64,000 bases of DNA from Thioalbus denitrificans (GCF_003337735.1 NZ_QPJY01000008.1:1-64000); one strand, 5' to 3'. Positions 1-7,842 are shown, numbered from the stretch's first letter. Notes: a model not told the origin generated them from the letters alone. A program made the numbers and translations.

Positions 1-1
1 G

Positions 2-88
2 AACAACCGCCCCCGCAAATGCCTTGGAATGAAAACGCCGAACCAGGTATTTTTCGGGATCAACCCACCGGTTGCACTAGTGAGTTGA
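2..88 (+). mobile_element. IS30-family transposase, C-terminal end only
   Basis: The window opens inside a reading frame ending NNRPRKCLGMKTPNQVFFG..., which matches the C-terminal NxRPRKxLGxKTP signature of IS30-family DDE transposases. The stop is at 86-88. The sequence just after it (GTTGAATCCGC) resembles IS30-type element ends. Only the last 28 codons are visible, so whether the copy is intact upstream is unknown. Confidence 0.8.
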
Positions 89-280
89 ATCCGCGGACTT
101 TGTTTCTACTCATGCACGCCAATTATTTGAGCGACAATGTGACAGCATTGCTCCGTTTGACCTGTCCCCACGATTAGAACCACTGTTGGGTTAGTCCAGT
201 CCTAACAGTGAGAAGCCCGGACGGAGCGCGAGTGGTCTATACCCGCCAGTGCTATCGCAATGTCACACGGAGGTGGCTAC

Positions 281-496
281 ATGCTGGTGCTTGAACTGGA
301 ATCAGGCGGCGCCGTCCGCATCGGCGATGACATCATCATCTGGGTTGCTCGAGACTCTCGCGGACAGGCCAAGCTCTTCATTTCTGCTCCGCGCGAAGTA
401 CCCATCCGCCGCACCGAGTTGGTCCCGCACAAGGCCACAAAGACCGGCCTGACACAGCGCCCCGACCAATACTCTATTTCACACACCCGACGCTAG
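281..496 (+). CDS. csrA: CsrA/RsmA-family post-transcriptional regulator, element-borne
   Basis: The product is 71 residues. It starts MLVLELESGG, has the IGDD turn and the SAPREVPIRRTEL strand, and so follows the CsrA pattern MLIL...IGD...APKEVAVHREEI. The arginine needed for RNA contact is kept (second R of IRRTE) and the usual histidine before it is replaced. The ATG at 281 was chosen because a Shine-Dalgarno run (CGGAGGT) lies 7-8 bases upstream and because the conserved N-terminus begins there. CsrA proteins bind GGA motifs in mRNA leaders. Copies on mobile elements are known and may act on host or element transcripts; the targets here are unknown. Confidence 0.85.
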   Translation: MLVLELESGGAVRIGDDIIIWVARDSRGQAKLFISAPREVPIRRTELVPHKATKTGLTQRPDQYSISHTRR

Positions 497-507
497 GGCG
501 ACTCGAT

Positions 508-678
508 ATGGAAATCGATTTTGAAATCAAGGAAATGCCCAATGAGCATGGCACTGGAACCCTCTGGGCCGTCCTCCAGCGCGACGCTGTACTATGCACT
601 TTCCTGACGATGGAGGAGGCGGAATTCTACGTCGCCTTTCTTCAGTCACACAGGTCAAGGTTGGTGACGGGTCAGTAG
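508..678 (+). CDS. Small acidic hypothetical protein following csrA
   Basis: This 56-residue frame begins MEIDFEIKEMPNEHGTG and ends at a TAG at 676-678. It starts 12 bases after the csrA stop on the same strand, so the two are probably co-transcribed. It contains a plausible two-layer composition (LWAVLQRD, LTMEEAEFYVAFLQSH) but no family that I recognise. No strong ribosome binding site is visible, so translation may be coupled to csrA. Confidence 0.5.
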   Translation: MEIDFEIKEMPNEHGTGTLWAVLQRDAVLCTFLTMEEAEFYVAFLQSHRSRLVTGQ

Positions 679-810
679 GAGGACTCCCTGAGCCACGTTG
701 CGATATCCCCATGGCACCATCGGTCAGCAGGCTCCGGACACGAGTAGGAGGAGTCTATTCGGCCCGAGCGACACGCTCGTACCGACTCTCGCACCAACAG
801 GCAAGGTCTG

Positions 811-1083
811 TTGGACCCGAGACACATCACAAGGAGGAGTTTCACAAGGCCTAGTTATGCACCCGAGACCTGCGCCTTCTGCAAGGGCAAAGGGCGAGCC
901 AAGACGCAAGTGCTTGGAAACGAGACATCTTGCAATTCCTGTAATGGCACAGGCAGTGTCCTGGTGGCGCAGCCAGCCAGGAAATGCGCGAGCCAGGTGA
1001 GATCCTGGCCGGCCGGTGCTTTGACCCAACGTAATCGGGTTGACCCGTCGGGACGCGCGCCGCGGCGACGACGACATCGATAG
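811..1083 (+). CDS. Small DnaJ-type zinc-finger protein, possibly decayed
   Basis: The frame contains CAFCKGKG...CNSCNGTG, two CxxCxGxG units typical of the DnaJ cysteine-rich domain, spaced as one zinc-binding module. A strong Shine-Dalgarno (AAGGAGG, about 831-837) lies just upstream but no start codon follows at a proper distance; the codon in the right place reads ACA. The C-terminal 35 residues are arginine-rich and look non-native. Small CxxCxGxG proteins occur as ICE cargo. Either the start codon and the 3' end have been lost, or an unusual start (TTG at 811) is used. Confidence 0.4.
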   Translation: MDPRHITRRSFTRPSYAPETCAFCKGKGRAKTQVLGNETSCNSCNGTGSVLVAQPARKCASQVRSWPAGALTQRNRVDPSGRAPRRRRHR

Positions 1084-1312
1084 CGACCAAGGGAAGCCCC
1101 CCCGGCCACACACCGGACGGACCAGTAGTGTTCCGAGTACTCCCTTCATCAGTCCCCCCTGGGACCTTTGCAGGGATGTGGTTCGGGTGGCATTCCGGCT
1201 GGGACATTCACGCGGTTCCGCCGACGCAGCCAGCTCCTTATTCTAAGGCCACGGAGGGTCACAAGGCACCGTGGTTCCCGTACCGGTCTTCGCACGATTA
1301 GGGACGACCCGC

Positions 1313-1744
1313 ATGAACGATGGCGTTGATACGAACCAAATAGGCTGCGCCCTGTTTATCCTTTACGTTGCGGACCAGGAGGCGAGCACGCGCTTTTACG
1401 CCGACGTGCTGGACCACGCTCCGGTCCTCCACGTCCCCGGTATGACCGAGTTCGACCTGCCCGGCGGATGCCGCTTGGGCCTAATGCCCGAGCGGGGGAT
1501 CCGGCGCCTGCTGGGCACCACCCTGCCCGATCCGGCACCGGGGACGGGGATCCCGCGGGCAGAGCTCTACCTCCAGGTGGACAACCCCGACGCCTACCAC
1601 CTGCGGGCACTCGAGGTCGGTGCCCGGGAGCTGAGCCCCATGGCCCCGCGCGACTGGGGCGACATGGTGGCGTACAGCCTCGATCCGGACGGGCACGTCC
1701 TCGCCTTCGCGACGCCCGCGCGACTGACCGCACCCCGCCGGTAG
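1313..1744 (+). CDS. VOC (glyoxalase/dioxygenase-fold) family protein
   Basis: The protein has 143 residues and two beta-alpha-beta-beta-beta halves characteristic of the vicinal oxygen chelate fold. The first half is CALFILYVADQEASTRFYADVLD and the last part is WGDMVAYSLDPDGHVLAFA, the usual G-x-x-x-x-x-x-DPDGH-x-x-x-F ending. Start at ATG 1313 gives the normal family length; an upstream GTG at 1271 would add an atypical tail. The substrate cannot be read from sequence. It lies upstream of the radical SAM operon on the same strand, but an apparent promoter at 1818-1845 suggests separate transcription. Confidence 0.75.
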   Translation: MNDGVDTNQIGCALFILYVADQEASTRFYADVLDHAPVLHVPGMTEFDLPGGCRLGLMPERGIRRLLGTTLPDPAPGTGIPRAELYLQVDNPDAYHLRALEVGARELSPMAPRDWGDMVAYSLDPDGHVLAFATPARLTAPRR

Positions 1745-1817
1745 GGTGTGGGAAGCGGCCCCCGGAGGACACGGCAAGGCGACTGCGAAACGGGTCACGG
1801 TTCGAAAAGGGGGCAGC

Positions 1818-1845
1818 TTGCAATCGGGAAGCGGTGTGCTATAGC
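1818..1845 (+). promoter_or_regulatory. Candidate sigma70-type promoter for the radical SAM operon
   Basis: TTGCAA at 1818-1823 and TATAGC at 1840-1845 are separated by 16 bases, close to the -35/-10 consensus. The stretch is less GC-rich than its surroundings. It lies about 90 bases upstream of the first radical SAM gene. This is a pattern match only. Confidence 0.45.
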
Positions 1846-1885
1846 TTCATTTGCTAGCGGCCCGCGGGAACAGGGCCGTGGGGAT

Positions 1886-1905
1886 CCGGCCTCCCGGGAG
1901 GCCGG
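1886..1905. promoter_or_regulatory. 20-bp perfect palindrome upstream of the radical SAM operon
   Basis: CCGGCCTCCC is followed directly by its reverse complement GGGAGGCCGG. It sits between the candidate promoter and the first ATG (1936), so it could be an operator or an RNA hairpin in the leader. No poly-T follows. Confidence 0.45.
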
Positions 1906-1935
1906 CCGGCAGGGAGCCAGAGGAGCAGTACCGGC

Positions 1936-3030
1936 ATGGACGCACACGCCAAACGGCCGCCCGGCGACACCTTCGTCACCGCTTTCAAGGCCCCGCTGTA
2001 TGTCGCCTGGGAGATCACCCAAAGGTGCAACGCCAGGTGCGTGCACTGCTATTCCAGCTCGAGTCCGGACGCTCCGACCGCAACCGACCTGACTACACAA
2101 GAGGCGCTGGGCCTCATCGACGAGCTGGCGGACGCCGGCGTGCTCGTCCTCGCCTTTTCGGGCGGAGAGCCCATGCTACGCCGGGACTGGCCCGTGCTGG
2201 TCGATCGCGCGGTCCGCAGGGGGCTCAGTGTCAACGTCGGCACCAATGGCTCCACCATCACGCGCCAGACGGCCCACCTCCTCAAGGATCTGGGTGTCAA
2301 GAGCGTAACCGTCAGTATCGACAGCCACCGCGCGGCCGAGCACGACGACTTCCGGCAACTCGACGGGCTCTTCGACAAGGCCACCCGGGCGATCCGGATG
2401 CTCTCCGACGTCGGGGTGCGCGTCGTGGTGGGCTATACCCCGACCCGCCGCAACCAGCAGGACGGCCGGGCAATAATCGAGCTGGCGATCCGGCTGGGCG
2501 CGGAGGCAGTCAACCTCTCCGAGTACGTGCCGGCGGGACGGGGGGCGACCGACCTGGCACTGGAGCCGGAGGCCCTGCGGGGACTCCTCGAACAGTGGAT
2601 CGCCTGGCGGGATGAGCTCCAGGACACCATCACTCTCATCTGGCACGACTGCCGGGTCGGCATGCTGGTCCCGGAGAGTGAGCGCCGCGACTACGTCGGC
2701 TGCGGGGCCGGCCGCCTGCTCGCCCGCATCCTGCCGGACGGCACCTTCACTCCCTGCGTCTTCCTGCCCACGGCGATAGGTAAATACCCGGAATCGTCCT
2801 TCAGCGAGATATGGCGGGGCGCCGGCCTGCTGACGAAGTTCCGGGAGCGTTGGGCGATCACCGGCAACTGCGGGGAGTGCGAACACCTGCACAAGTGCGG
2901 GGGCTGCCGCGCCGTGGCGTATGCGTACAGCGGCGGCGACCCGATGGCGGGCGACCCGCACTGCTGGATCGAGCCGCATGACCCGGTTCGGCTGGCCGAC
3001 TTGGCGGCCGGAGAAGACCTGCCGGTTTAG
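1936..3030 (+). CDS. Radical SAM/SPASM enzyme 1 of a peptide-maturation operon
   Basis: The 364-residue protein has the radical SAM cluster motif CNARCVHC (Cys31, 35, 38) and the SAM-contact GGEP (about residues 76-79). It also has a cysteine-rich C-terminal SPASM region (CGAG...PC...CGECEHLHKCGGCRA...CW) that would bind two auxiliary iron-sulfur clusters. This architecture is shared by PqqE, MftC, AhbC/D and NirJ-like enzymes, which modify peptides or porphyrins. It is the first gene of a four-gene operon with a PqqD-like protein, an NTF2-fold protein and a second related radical SAM enzyme. The PqqD-like neighbour favours a peptide or protein substrate. ATG 1936 has a GAGGAG ribosome site upstream. 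The exact reaction is unknown. Confidence 0.85.
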   Translation: MDAHAKRPPGDTFVTAFKAPLYVAWEITQRCNARCVHCYSSSSPDAPTATDLTTQEALGLIDELADAGVLVLAFSGGEPMLRRDWPVLVDRAVRRGLSVNVGTNGSTITRQTAHLLKDLGVKSVTVSIDSHRAAEHDDFRQLDGLFDKATRAIRMLSDVGVRVVVGYTPTRRNQQDGRAIIELAIRLGAEAVNLSEYVPAGRGATDLALEPEALRGLLEQWIAWRDELQDTITLIWHDCRVGMLVPESERRDYVGCGAGRLLARILPDGTFTPCVFLPTAIGKYPESSFSEIWRGAGLLTKFRERWAITGNCGECEHLHKCGGCRAVAYAYSGGDPMAGDPHCWIEPHDPVRLADLAAGEDLPV

Positions 3031-3043
3031 AGGGGACCACCCG

Positions 3044-3403
3044 ATGGACATGTCGCAACGATTCACACCCGCGGCTCGGCCGGTGACGCAGGACAGTGTG
3101 CTCACCCACACCCGGGAGTGCACCGTCCGCGAGCAGGAGGAGCAGTACCTGGTCTACAACGCCGCCACCGACGAGCTGCACCTGATCCCACCCGCCGGCC
3201 GCTACCTCTACGAGCTGTGTGACGGTCTGGCGACCGTGGGCGAAATCGCCGCTGCGGTGGCTGGGATTGCTGAGGCGCGGACCGGCGAGGCGGAAGGGTC
3301 CGTGGTCGCTTTCCTGCAACAGCTCGTGGACCGTGGGGTCCTGCGCCACGGCGAGCCGCATCCGGATGCGGACGGCCCGCAGACCGGCGCTGCAACCGAG
3401 TAA
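3044..3403 (+). CDS. PqqD-like RiPP recognition element protein
   Basis: The 119-residue protein reads ...YLVYNAATDELHLIPPAGRYLYELCDGLATVGEIAAAV... and then a helical segment VVAFLQQLVDRGVL. This is the winged-helix PqqD pattern (strands, an L-x3-G-x3-L/W-x-L-x-DG helix, then V-x-x-F-L-x-x-L-x-x-R/K-G-L/V-L). PqqD-like domains bind the leader part of a precursor and present it to a radical SAM partner. The gene starts 13 bases after the first radical SAM gene. An acidic tail of about 15 residues follows the domain. Confidence 0.75.
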   Translation: MDMSQRFTPAARPVTQDSVLTHTRECTVREQEEQYLVYNAATDELHLIPPAGRYLYELCDGLATVGEIAAAVAGIAEARTGEAEGSVVAFLQQLVDRGVLRHGEPHPDADGPQTGAATE

Positions 3404-3418
3404 GGCGGTGCCCCCGCG

Positions 3419-3526
3419 ATGTGGACACCGCTCGGGGAGGCCATTTCCTCCTCACCCACCCGCAAGGGTATGACCGTCAAGCAGGCACAATGGGAGGTGC
3501 AGCATGAGCAAGGCAACTCAGGGTGA
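3419..3526 (+). CDS. Candidate small precursor-peptide ORF (speculative)
   Basis: An ATG at 3419 opens a 35-residue frame (starts MWTPLGEAISSS, ends HEQGNSG) lying between the PqqD-like gene and the NTF2-fold gene and overlapping the start of the latter by 23 bases in another frame. Most third codon positions are G or C, as in real genes here. It begins MWT like PqqA but lacks the PqqA Glu-x3-Tyr core, so it is not PqqA. The ribosome site is weak. It could be a short precursor or chance. Confidence 0.25.
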   Translation: MWTPLGEAISSSPTRKGMTVKQAQWEVQHEQGNSG

Positions 3527-4043
3527 CGAAAAGCGGGTCGGCGAATACTTCAAGCAGATCGAGGCCCTGCGCAGCGGGGTGGACTCGTCGGTGGAGCGGC
3601 TCACCGAGATGTGGGACGACGACGGGGTCTTCGAGTTCTGCGGCGCGCCACCGTTGAACGCGCGGTACACGGGCAAGGTGGCCATCAAGACCCTGTACAA
3701 GAACCGGCTCCACGCCAACGGCATGGAGGTCAAGCTGGATGGGGAGTCGGCCAAGATGCTCAAGGAGGGGGAGGTCACCCTAAGCACGGTGAAGACCGAC
3801 GTCAATCGGGTCCGCGCCCATGACGGCAAGATGGTCGCTGGCTGGACGACGCTCGTCGGGACCCACCAGGGCGTCGGCTTCAATGTGTCTGGGAGCCATA
3901 CCTTCACCTTTCGCGACGGCCGCATCACCAGCCTGAAGGTGGTTATCTCGCCGAAGGCCGACGATGCCGCGAACCTGCGCCTGGAGGGCCTCAGCGTCAA
4001 CGACATCGGCCGGCTGGCCCTCGCGGCCTGGCCGGTGGTGTGA
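3504..4043 (+). CDS. NTF2/SnoaL-fold protein in the radical SAM operon
   Basis: The 179-residue protein has an SnoaL/NTF2-like layout: an N-terminal helix ending LTEMWDDDGVFEFCG, a strand region with Y-T-G-K-x-A-I-K-x-L-Y, and C-terminal strands (SGSHTFTFRDGRITSLKVVISPK). Such cone-shaped domains act as isomerases, cyclases or binding proteins. In this operon it may be the protein substrate of the two radical SAM enzymes, a scaffold, or an enzyme acting on the modified peptide. It ends in a hydrophobic tail (GRLALAAWPVV) after the fold, a feature worth noting for a modified substrate. ATG 3504 has a GGGAGGTG ribosome site. Confidence 0.65.
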   Translation: MSKATQGDEKRVGEYFKQIEALRSGVDSSVERLTEMWDDDGVFEFCGAPPLNARYTGKVAIKTLYKNRLHANGMEVKLDGESAKMLKEGEVTLSTVKTDVNRVRAHDGKMVAGWTTLVGTHQGVGFNVSGSHTFTFRDGRITSLKVVISPKADDAANLRLEGLSVNDIGRLALAAWPVV

Positions 4044-4069
4044 GCGGGCCCGGCCCATCCGGCCGGCGG

Positions 4070-4102
4070 GCCGCGTCCGGGCGCATCCCGTCCGGACGCG
4101 GC
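4070..4102 (+). terminator. GC-rich hairpin between the NTF2-fold and second radical SAM genes
   Basis: Arms 4070-4080 (GCCGCGTCCGG) and 4092-4102 (CCGGACGCGGC) are perfectly complementary over 11 bp with an 11-base loop. There is no T-run after it, so it may attenuate or protect the upstream message rather than end transcription fully. This could set the ratio of the NTF2-fold protein to the second enzyme. Confidence 0.5.
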
Positions 4103-4131
4103 GTTGTCGACCCGGGAGCGGAGTGTTGAAC

Positions 4132-5181
4132 ATGTCTGGCGAAGGCGGGCGTTTCCGCCCGGCGATGCCGTTCCATATGGTCTGGCTGGCCACCGACCGC
4201 TGCAACGCCCGGTGCGCGCACTGCTCGTCCAACTCCTCGGTCCGCTCGCCGGACGAACTGGGCACCACCGAGGCCTGCAACCTGGTCGAACAGTTGGCTG
4301 ACGCCGGGGTCGTCGACCTCGCCATCTCCGGGGGTGAACCGCTGCTGCGGCGGGACCTATTCGAGGTCATCGAGCACGCCAGGGGCCACGGCCTCGCAGT
4401 TGGCGTCGGCTCCAATGGCGCCCGATTGCGGGAGGAGACGGTACGGCGGCTGGCGGCAAGCGGTGTCAACCGCTTCCAGGTCAGCCTGGACGGTCTGGCC
4501 GAGAGCCACGACGCCTTGCGCCGATGGCAGGGCCTGTTCGAGCGCGCCGTCCGGAGCGTGCAGTTGGCGCAGCGCGCCGGGCTCCGAACCCACGTCTGCT
4601 GCACCATCAACCGCCTGAACTGGCAGACCCTCACGGAGCTCACCGAGTATGTGGCGGGGCTGGGCGTCGCCCGGTTGAACTTCTCGCGCTACGTCCCCAC
4701 CGGGCGGGGGACCGATGCCCTCGACCTGCGGCCGGACGAATGGCGTACCGCCATCGAGCTCTGCCAGGAGCTGCGGGAGCGCTACTCCGGCCGGCTCGAG
4801 ATCGTGACCCACCTCGCCCAGCAGATCCTTGTGGACGACGGCGTCCGGGACCTGCCCGGCTTCATCGGCTGCCAGGCCGGCGTCGGCCAGGGGGCGGTCA
4901 CCGGTAACGGGACGCTCCTGCCGTGCGTCCTGCTCCCCATCCCGATCGGCAACTTCCGCCAGCGGCCCTTCCGGGAACTGTGGGAGAAATCGCCGGTGAT
5001 CCGGGCCCTGCAGGACCGGGACCGTTTGGAGGGCAGGTGCGCGGATTGCCGGGTGCGCGCCCGCTGCGGCGGCTGCCGGGCGGTCTCCTTCGCCAAGACG
5101 GGCCGGTTGATGGCCGAAGACCCCCGCTGCTGGCACCGGCCAGAGGAGATGCCGGCCGTCGCCGCCTGTGAGGCCCGGTAG
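4132..5181 (+). CDS. Radical SAM/SPASM enzyme 2 of the same operon
   Basis: The 349-residue protein carries the cluster motif CNARCAHC (Cys24, 28, 31), SGGEP, and a SPASM end with CQAG...PCVLLP...CADCRVRARCGGCRA...CW. It is clearly a paralogue of the first radical SAM enzyme (same motif spacing, same RYVPTGRG/EYVPAGRG segment, same PIGNF/AIGKY region), so the pair probably arose by duplication and makes two related or sequential modifications. The ATG at 4132 gives a normal N-terminus; the open frame continues upstream through the NTF2 gene but without a plausible start. Confidence 0.85.
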   Translation: MSGEGGRFRPAMPFHMVWLATDRCNARCAHCSSNSSVRSPDELGTTEACNLVEQLADAGVVDLAISGGEPLLRRDLFEVIEHARGHGLAVGVGSNGARLREETVRRLAASGVNRFQVSLDGLAESHDALRRWQGLFERAVRSVQLAQRAGLRTHVCCTINRLNWQTLTELTEYVAGLGVARLNFSRYVPTGRGTDALDLRPDEWRTAIELCQELRERYSGRLEIVTHLAQQILVDDGVRDLPGFIGCQAGVGQGAVTGNGTLLPCVLLPIPIGNFRQRPFRELWEKSPVIRALQDRDRLEGRCADCRVRARCGGCRAVSFAKTGRLMAEDPRCWHRPEEMPAVAACEAR

Positions 5182-5638
5182 GCGGCGGGGTACGGCTCCG
5201 CGGCGCACGCCGATTGTAGACGCACTTTCCTTCCAGGTTGCCCATATCCATCACCTTCTTGGCGTTCGCGGCGGCGGCACAGGAACAACCGGGTGGCGGG
5301 GCGCGGCTCCGCGGCGCAGCAGACGACGCAGCCGTTGCACGACACCACCCGCAACGTGAAGGATCTTGCCTTGCTGGGGGTGGCGACGACCAACCCCTTG
5401 GATTGACGCGCGACAGACGACATCGGACTGGCGCTGTTCCATGGGTGGTAGGACTTCATCAGCCAAGCACTCTACTGGAGCGATATCCCAAAGCCAACTG
5501 GAGCGTAATCGGCTTGATCCATGCGCGTCTTGTTGGCGTCGAGGCATCTCCCGGGGCTGTCGAGCTATGGCTACGGCTGTGCGCGCAGCAAGGTTCAGCT
5601 TCCTAGCCAAAACTCGAGGGGAGAATGCCCTCCTTGAA
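5182..5638. other. 457-base gap with no convincing gene
   Basis: The stretch separates the radical SAM operon from the convergent nucC gene. It contains a 15-base direct repeat (CGGCTCCGCGGCGCA near 5193 and near 5303). A minus-strand reading includes a cysteine-rich stretch (SCNGCVVCC) in one frame and KVMDMGNLEGKCVYN in another, as if a decayed gene were present. I cannot assign it. Confidence 0.4.
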
Positions 5639-6385
5639 CTACGCCAGCCCCGTCGCTTCCGTAGGCATCAGCCACCTCGCGTAGGCCTGGACGTCGATCA
5701 TCGGCACCGTGCCGCTGAACTGAAGCTGAGCAATCAGCCTAAAGAGAAACGCCGTCGCGGGCTTTCTGCCCGCAAGTATTGCGTAATTGCCGCTATCCGA
5801 ATCGCGCATAAAATAGCCATGTGCCGCGACGCAACCGATGTTGAGCTGGTTGTCGTCGGTCCCGCTCTCAAGCAGTCTTTCAAGCGGCTCCCCCATGCCC
5901 GGCTTCCAGTCACTCTCAAACGTGAGAATTCCGCCGTAGATCGGAATCAGCGGCTTCGCCGGAAAGACGCCGCCAGCATGCGGTATCGGCAGACTCGTGC
6001 GGTGCAGGCGCCTGACGCTGGCGACCTTCTCCATCGCATACTCGACTTCATGAGCATTGATCGCCTGCTTCGCCTCAAAACACGCATAAACACTTTCCGC
6101 GGGGATGATCGTCTGGTCCTGATAATGAAAGATGAAGGGTGAGTACTGTCGGTCGAAAACGACGACATCGATCTGGTCGCTGAACATGCCGTTGCTGTCC
6201 ACAACATGCGCCTTGGCCGCCTTGTAGCGCTCCGGCAGATACTTGTTCAGCAGGCCCAGCCATACGCCCTCGCTGGCATCACCTTTCGTCCCGGGATGAC
6301 CGAAGGCTTTGCGTGACCGCTCAAGCCCTTGCTGGATCTCGTCGTGAAGCTCAGATAGCAGAGTTGATAGTGACCATTGCGTCAT
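5639..6385 (-). CDS. nucC: NucC, cA3-activated CBASS endonuclease effector
   Basis: The 248-residue product matches NucC over its whole length. Matching segments include RKAFGHPGTKGDASEGVW, QIDVVVFDRQYSPFIF, PAESVYACFEAKQ and KVASVRRLHRTSLPIPHAGG. The restriction-enzyme-like active site D-x(n)-E-x-K is visible at about Asp73 and Glu104-Ala-Lys106. NucC is a trimer that forms hexamers on binding cyclic triadenylate and then cuts double-stranded DNA, killing the infected cell. The start overlaps the stop of cap6 by four bases, and it is the last gene of the CBASS operon. Confidence 0.95.
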   Translation of the reverse strand: MTQWSLSTLLSELHDEIQQGLERSRKAFGHPGTKGDASEGVWLGLLNKYLPERYKAAKAHVVDSNGMFSDQIDVVVFDRQYSPFIFHYQDQTIIPAESVYACFEAKQAINAHEVEYAMEKVASVRRLHRTSLPIPHAGGVFPAKPLIPIYGGILTFESDWKPGMGEPLERLLESGTDDNQLNIGCVAAHGYFMRDSDSGNYAILAGRKPATAFLFRLIAQLQFSGTVPMIDVQAYARWLMPTEATGLA

Positions 6386-7320
6386 GATGTTGCGTCCTGA
6401 AAGGGAGGCGTGGGAGCCATGCCCCTGGCGATTTCCATAGCTGCGCAGGCCGTGACCGGGCCGTCCGGATACGCGGCAAGGACAATCGCCGGCAGCAGGC
6501 GTTGTGTCAGGTCGGAGAACGTAAATCCGTAATCCCTGCCGTTCTGCGCACCCGTTGCCGCTACGAGGGCATCGATGTCCGACGTGGAAAACCCGGCTTC
6601 CGAGAGCGCGGGAGCGAGCACCGCCCGCCGCTGTTCATGACCAGGTCGTGAGAACGTCAGCACGTCGGCGGCACGACGGCGCACCGCGGGGTCCAGAGCG
6701 GAAAGCCGGTTCGTACACATGATTACCGCGGCGGGCAGGCCCTTCTCCGCCAGCCGGTCGACCCCCCGGATGAAAGCATTCACGCCCGCGCGGTCCTCGT
6801 GATGCATCTGCGCTGACTCGCGCGACTGCGCGAGCGCATCAGCCTCATCAACCAGGAGAATAACCGCGCCCCGCGCGCGACCGTTCCCGGATTTCAGCTT
6901 CGCGGCCTGCGCCGCCGTAATGTCGAACGCCGCCGAGATGAGCTGCGTCATCTCACCGACGCGCCCCTGACCCCGGCTCGACAGGCTTAGCGGGAAGAGT
7001 TCGATCTCGATCTCTTCCTGCCGTGCCACGGCGTCACCGATCGTTTCCGCAAGCTCAGTCTTCCCGGAGCCAACGTCGCCAGCAAGGACCACCAGCGGCG
7101 GGCGTCGCATGACGGAGCCCAGCAGCGCAGGCGCGCCGTTGTGATGCTTCTTGGCCCATGCCTCCAGCCCAGCCGGATTGACCAGCAGCCCCAGCATCTT
7201 ACGCAGTCGTTCCTTCTGCTCGTCGAGGCCGATCAGCCGCGCCAAGCGTTCCTGAGGGTCGAAATCCGGGTATCCGATCCTGCGATCGAACAGCTCATCG
7301 ATATTGGGTCCCGCCTGCAT
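6382..7320 (-). CDS. cap6: Cap6, TRIP13/Pch2-like AAA+ ATPase of type III CBASS
   Basis: The 312-residue protein has Walker A GDVGSGKT (about residues 81-88), Walker B ILLVDEAD (about 154-161) and sensor residues in CTNRLSALDPAVRRRA. In type III CBASS this ATPase disassembles the HORMA-CD-NTase complex and so keeps the synthase off until infection. Its ATG overlaps the stop of the HORMA gene (TGATG), and its stop overlaps nucC, showing tight translational coupling. Confidence 0.92.
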   Translation of the reverse strand: MQAGPNIDELFDRRIGYPDFDPQERLARLIGLDEQKERLRKMLGLLVNPAGLEAWAKKHHNGAPALLGSVMRRPPLVVLAGDVGSGKTELAETIGDAVARQEEIEIELFPLSLSSRGQGRVGEMTQLISAAFDITAAQAAKLKSGNGRARGAVILLVDEADALAQSRESAQMHHEDRAGVNAFIRGVDRLAEKGLPAAVIMCTNRLSALDPAVRRRAADVLTFSRPGHEQRRAVLAPALSEAGFSTSDIDALVAATGAQNGRDYGFTFSDLTQRLLPAIVLAAYPDGPVTACAAMEIARGMAPTPPFQDATS

Positions 7321-7835
7321 CAGTACGCCCTCACGCTGGAGCGATCAAGCGCCCTGCCACCCGAGGAGTAGGTGCGGTCACTCACCATGTAACCGTTAAC
7401 GCCCGGTTCCGATGCTCCGGTGCGCTTGAAGGGGAGCCCAGCTTTGACGGCGGCCTTCTGCGCGTCTGTCAGCTCGTCCCACGCCGGACTGTAGGTCAGG
7501 TAGCTGTAGAAGCTTGCACCAGAAACGTTCTTTCCAGGACGAATCTTTCCGGGGTCGTCGTCATTTGCCGACATTCCTGCCAGATCCCGTGCGGTGTAGC
7601 GCACCGTCGGTTCGATCCATTCATCATCCCTGCGGAACCCGTAGCTCACCGTGCCGAGCAGACCCTGCTTCAGGAGCTGAATGACCTCATCCTCGTATTT
7701 GGCGATGTCCGTATCGCCCGGCTTCCCATAGAGCCGCTGCATCCGCTTCAGGTCGGTCGCCACCTTCGCGGCCATATGCCGCGCATGGGTGACCGTGAAG
7801 GTCCGGGATTCAGAGAGGGTAAAACTTGACGTCAT
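7320..7835 (-). CDS. cap7: Cap7, bacterial HORMA-domain protein of type III CBASS
   Basis: The 171-residue frame starting MTSSFTLSESRTFTVTHARHMAAKVATDLKRM is the bacterial HORMA pattern, with a C-terminal safety-belt-like segment (GVNGYMVSDRTYSSGG). HORMA proteins sense a closure peptide and activate the CD-NTase. Start at 7835 was chosen over the longer open frame because homology begins there and because it lies 7 bases after the synthase stop. Confidence 0.88.
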   Translation of the reverse strand: MTSSFTLSESRTFTVTHARHMAAKVATDLKRMQRLYGKPGDTDIAKYEDEVIQLLKQGLLGTVSYGFRRDDEWIEPTVRYTARDLAGMSANDDDPGKIRPGKNVSGASFYSYLTYSPAWDELTDAQKAAVKAGLPFKRTGASEPGVNGYMVSDRTYSSGGRALDRSSVRAY

Positions 7836-7842
7836 GGGGACC

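Noticed and set aside
698-1000. Overlapping plus-strand frames of about 100 residues after csrA
   Set aside because: Neither has a ribosome site or protein-like composition; the only convincing signal there is the CxxCxGxG module in another frame.
3419-3526. Identification of the short frame as PqqA
   Set aside because: It begins MWT but has no Glu-x3-Tyr pair and is too long; only the weaker precursor idea is kept.
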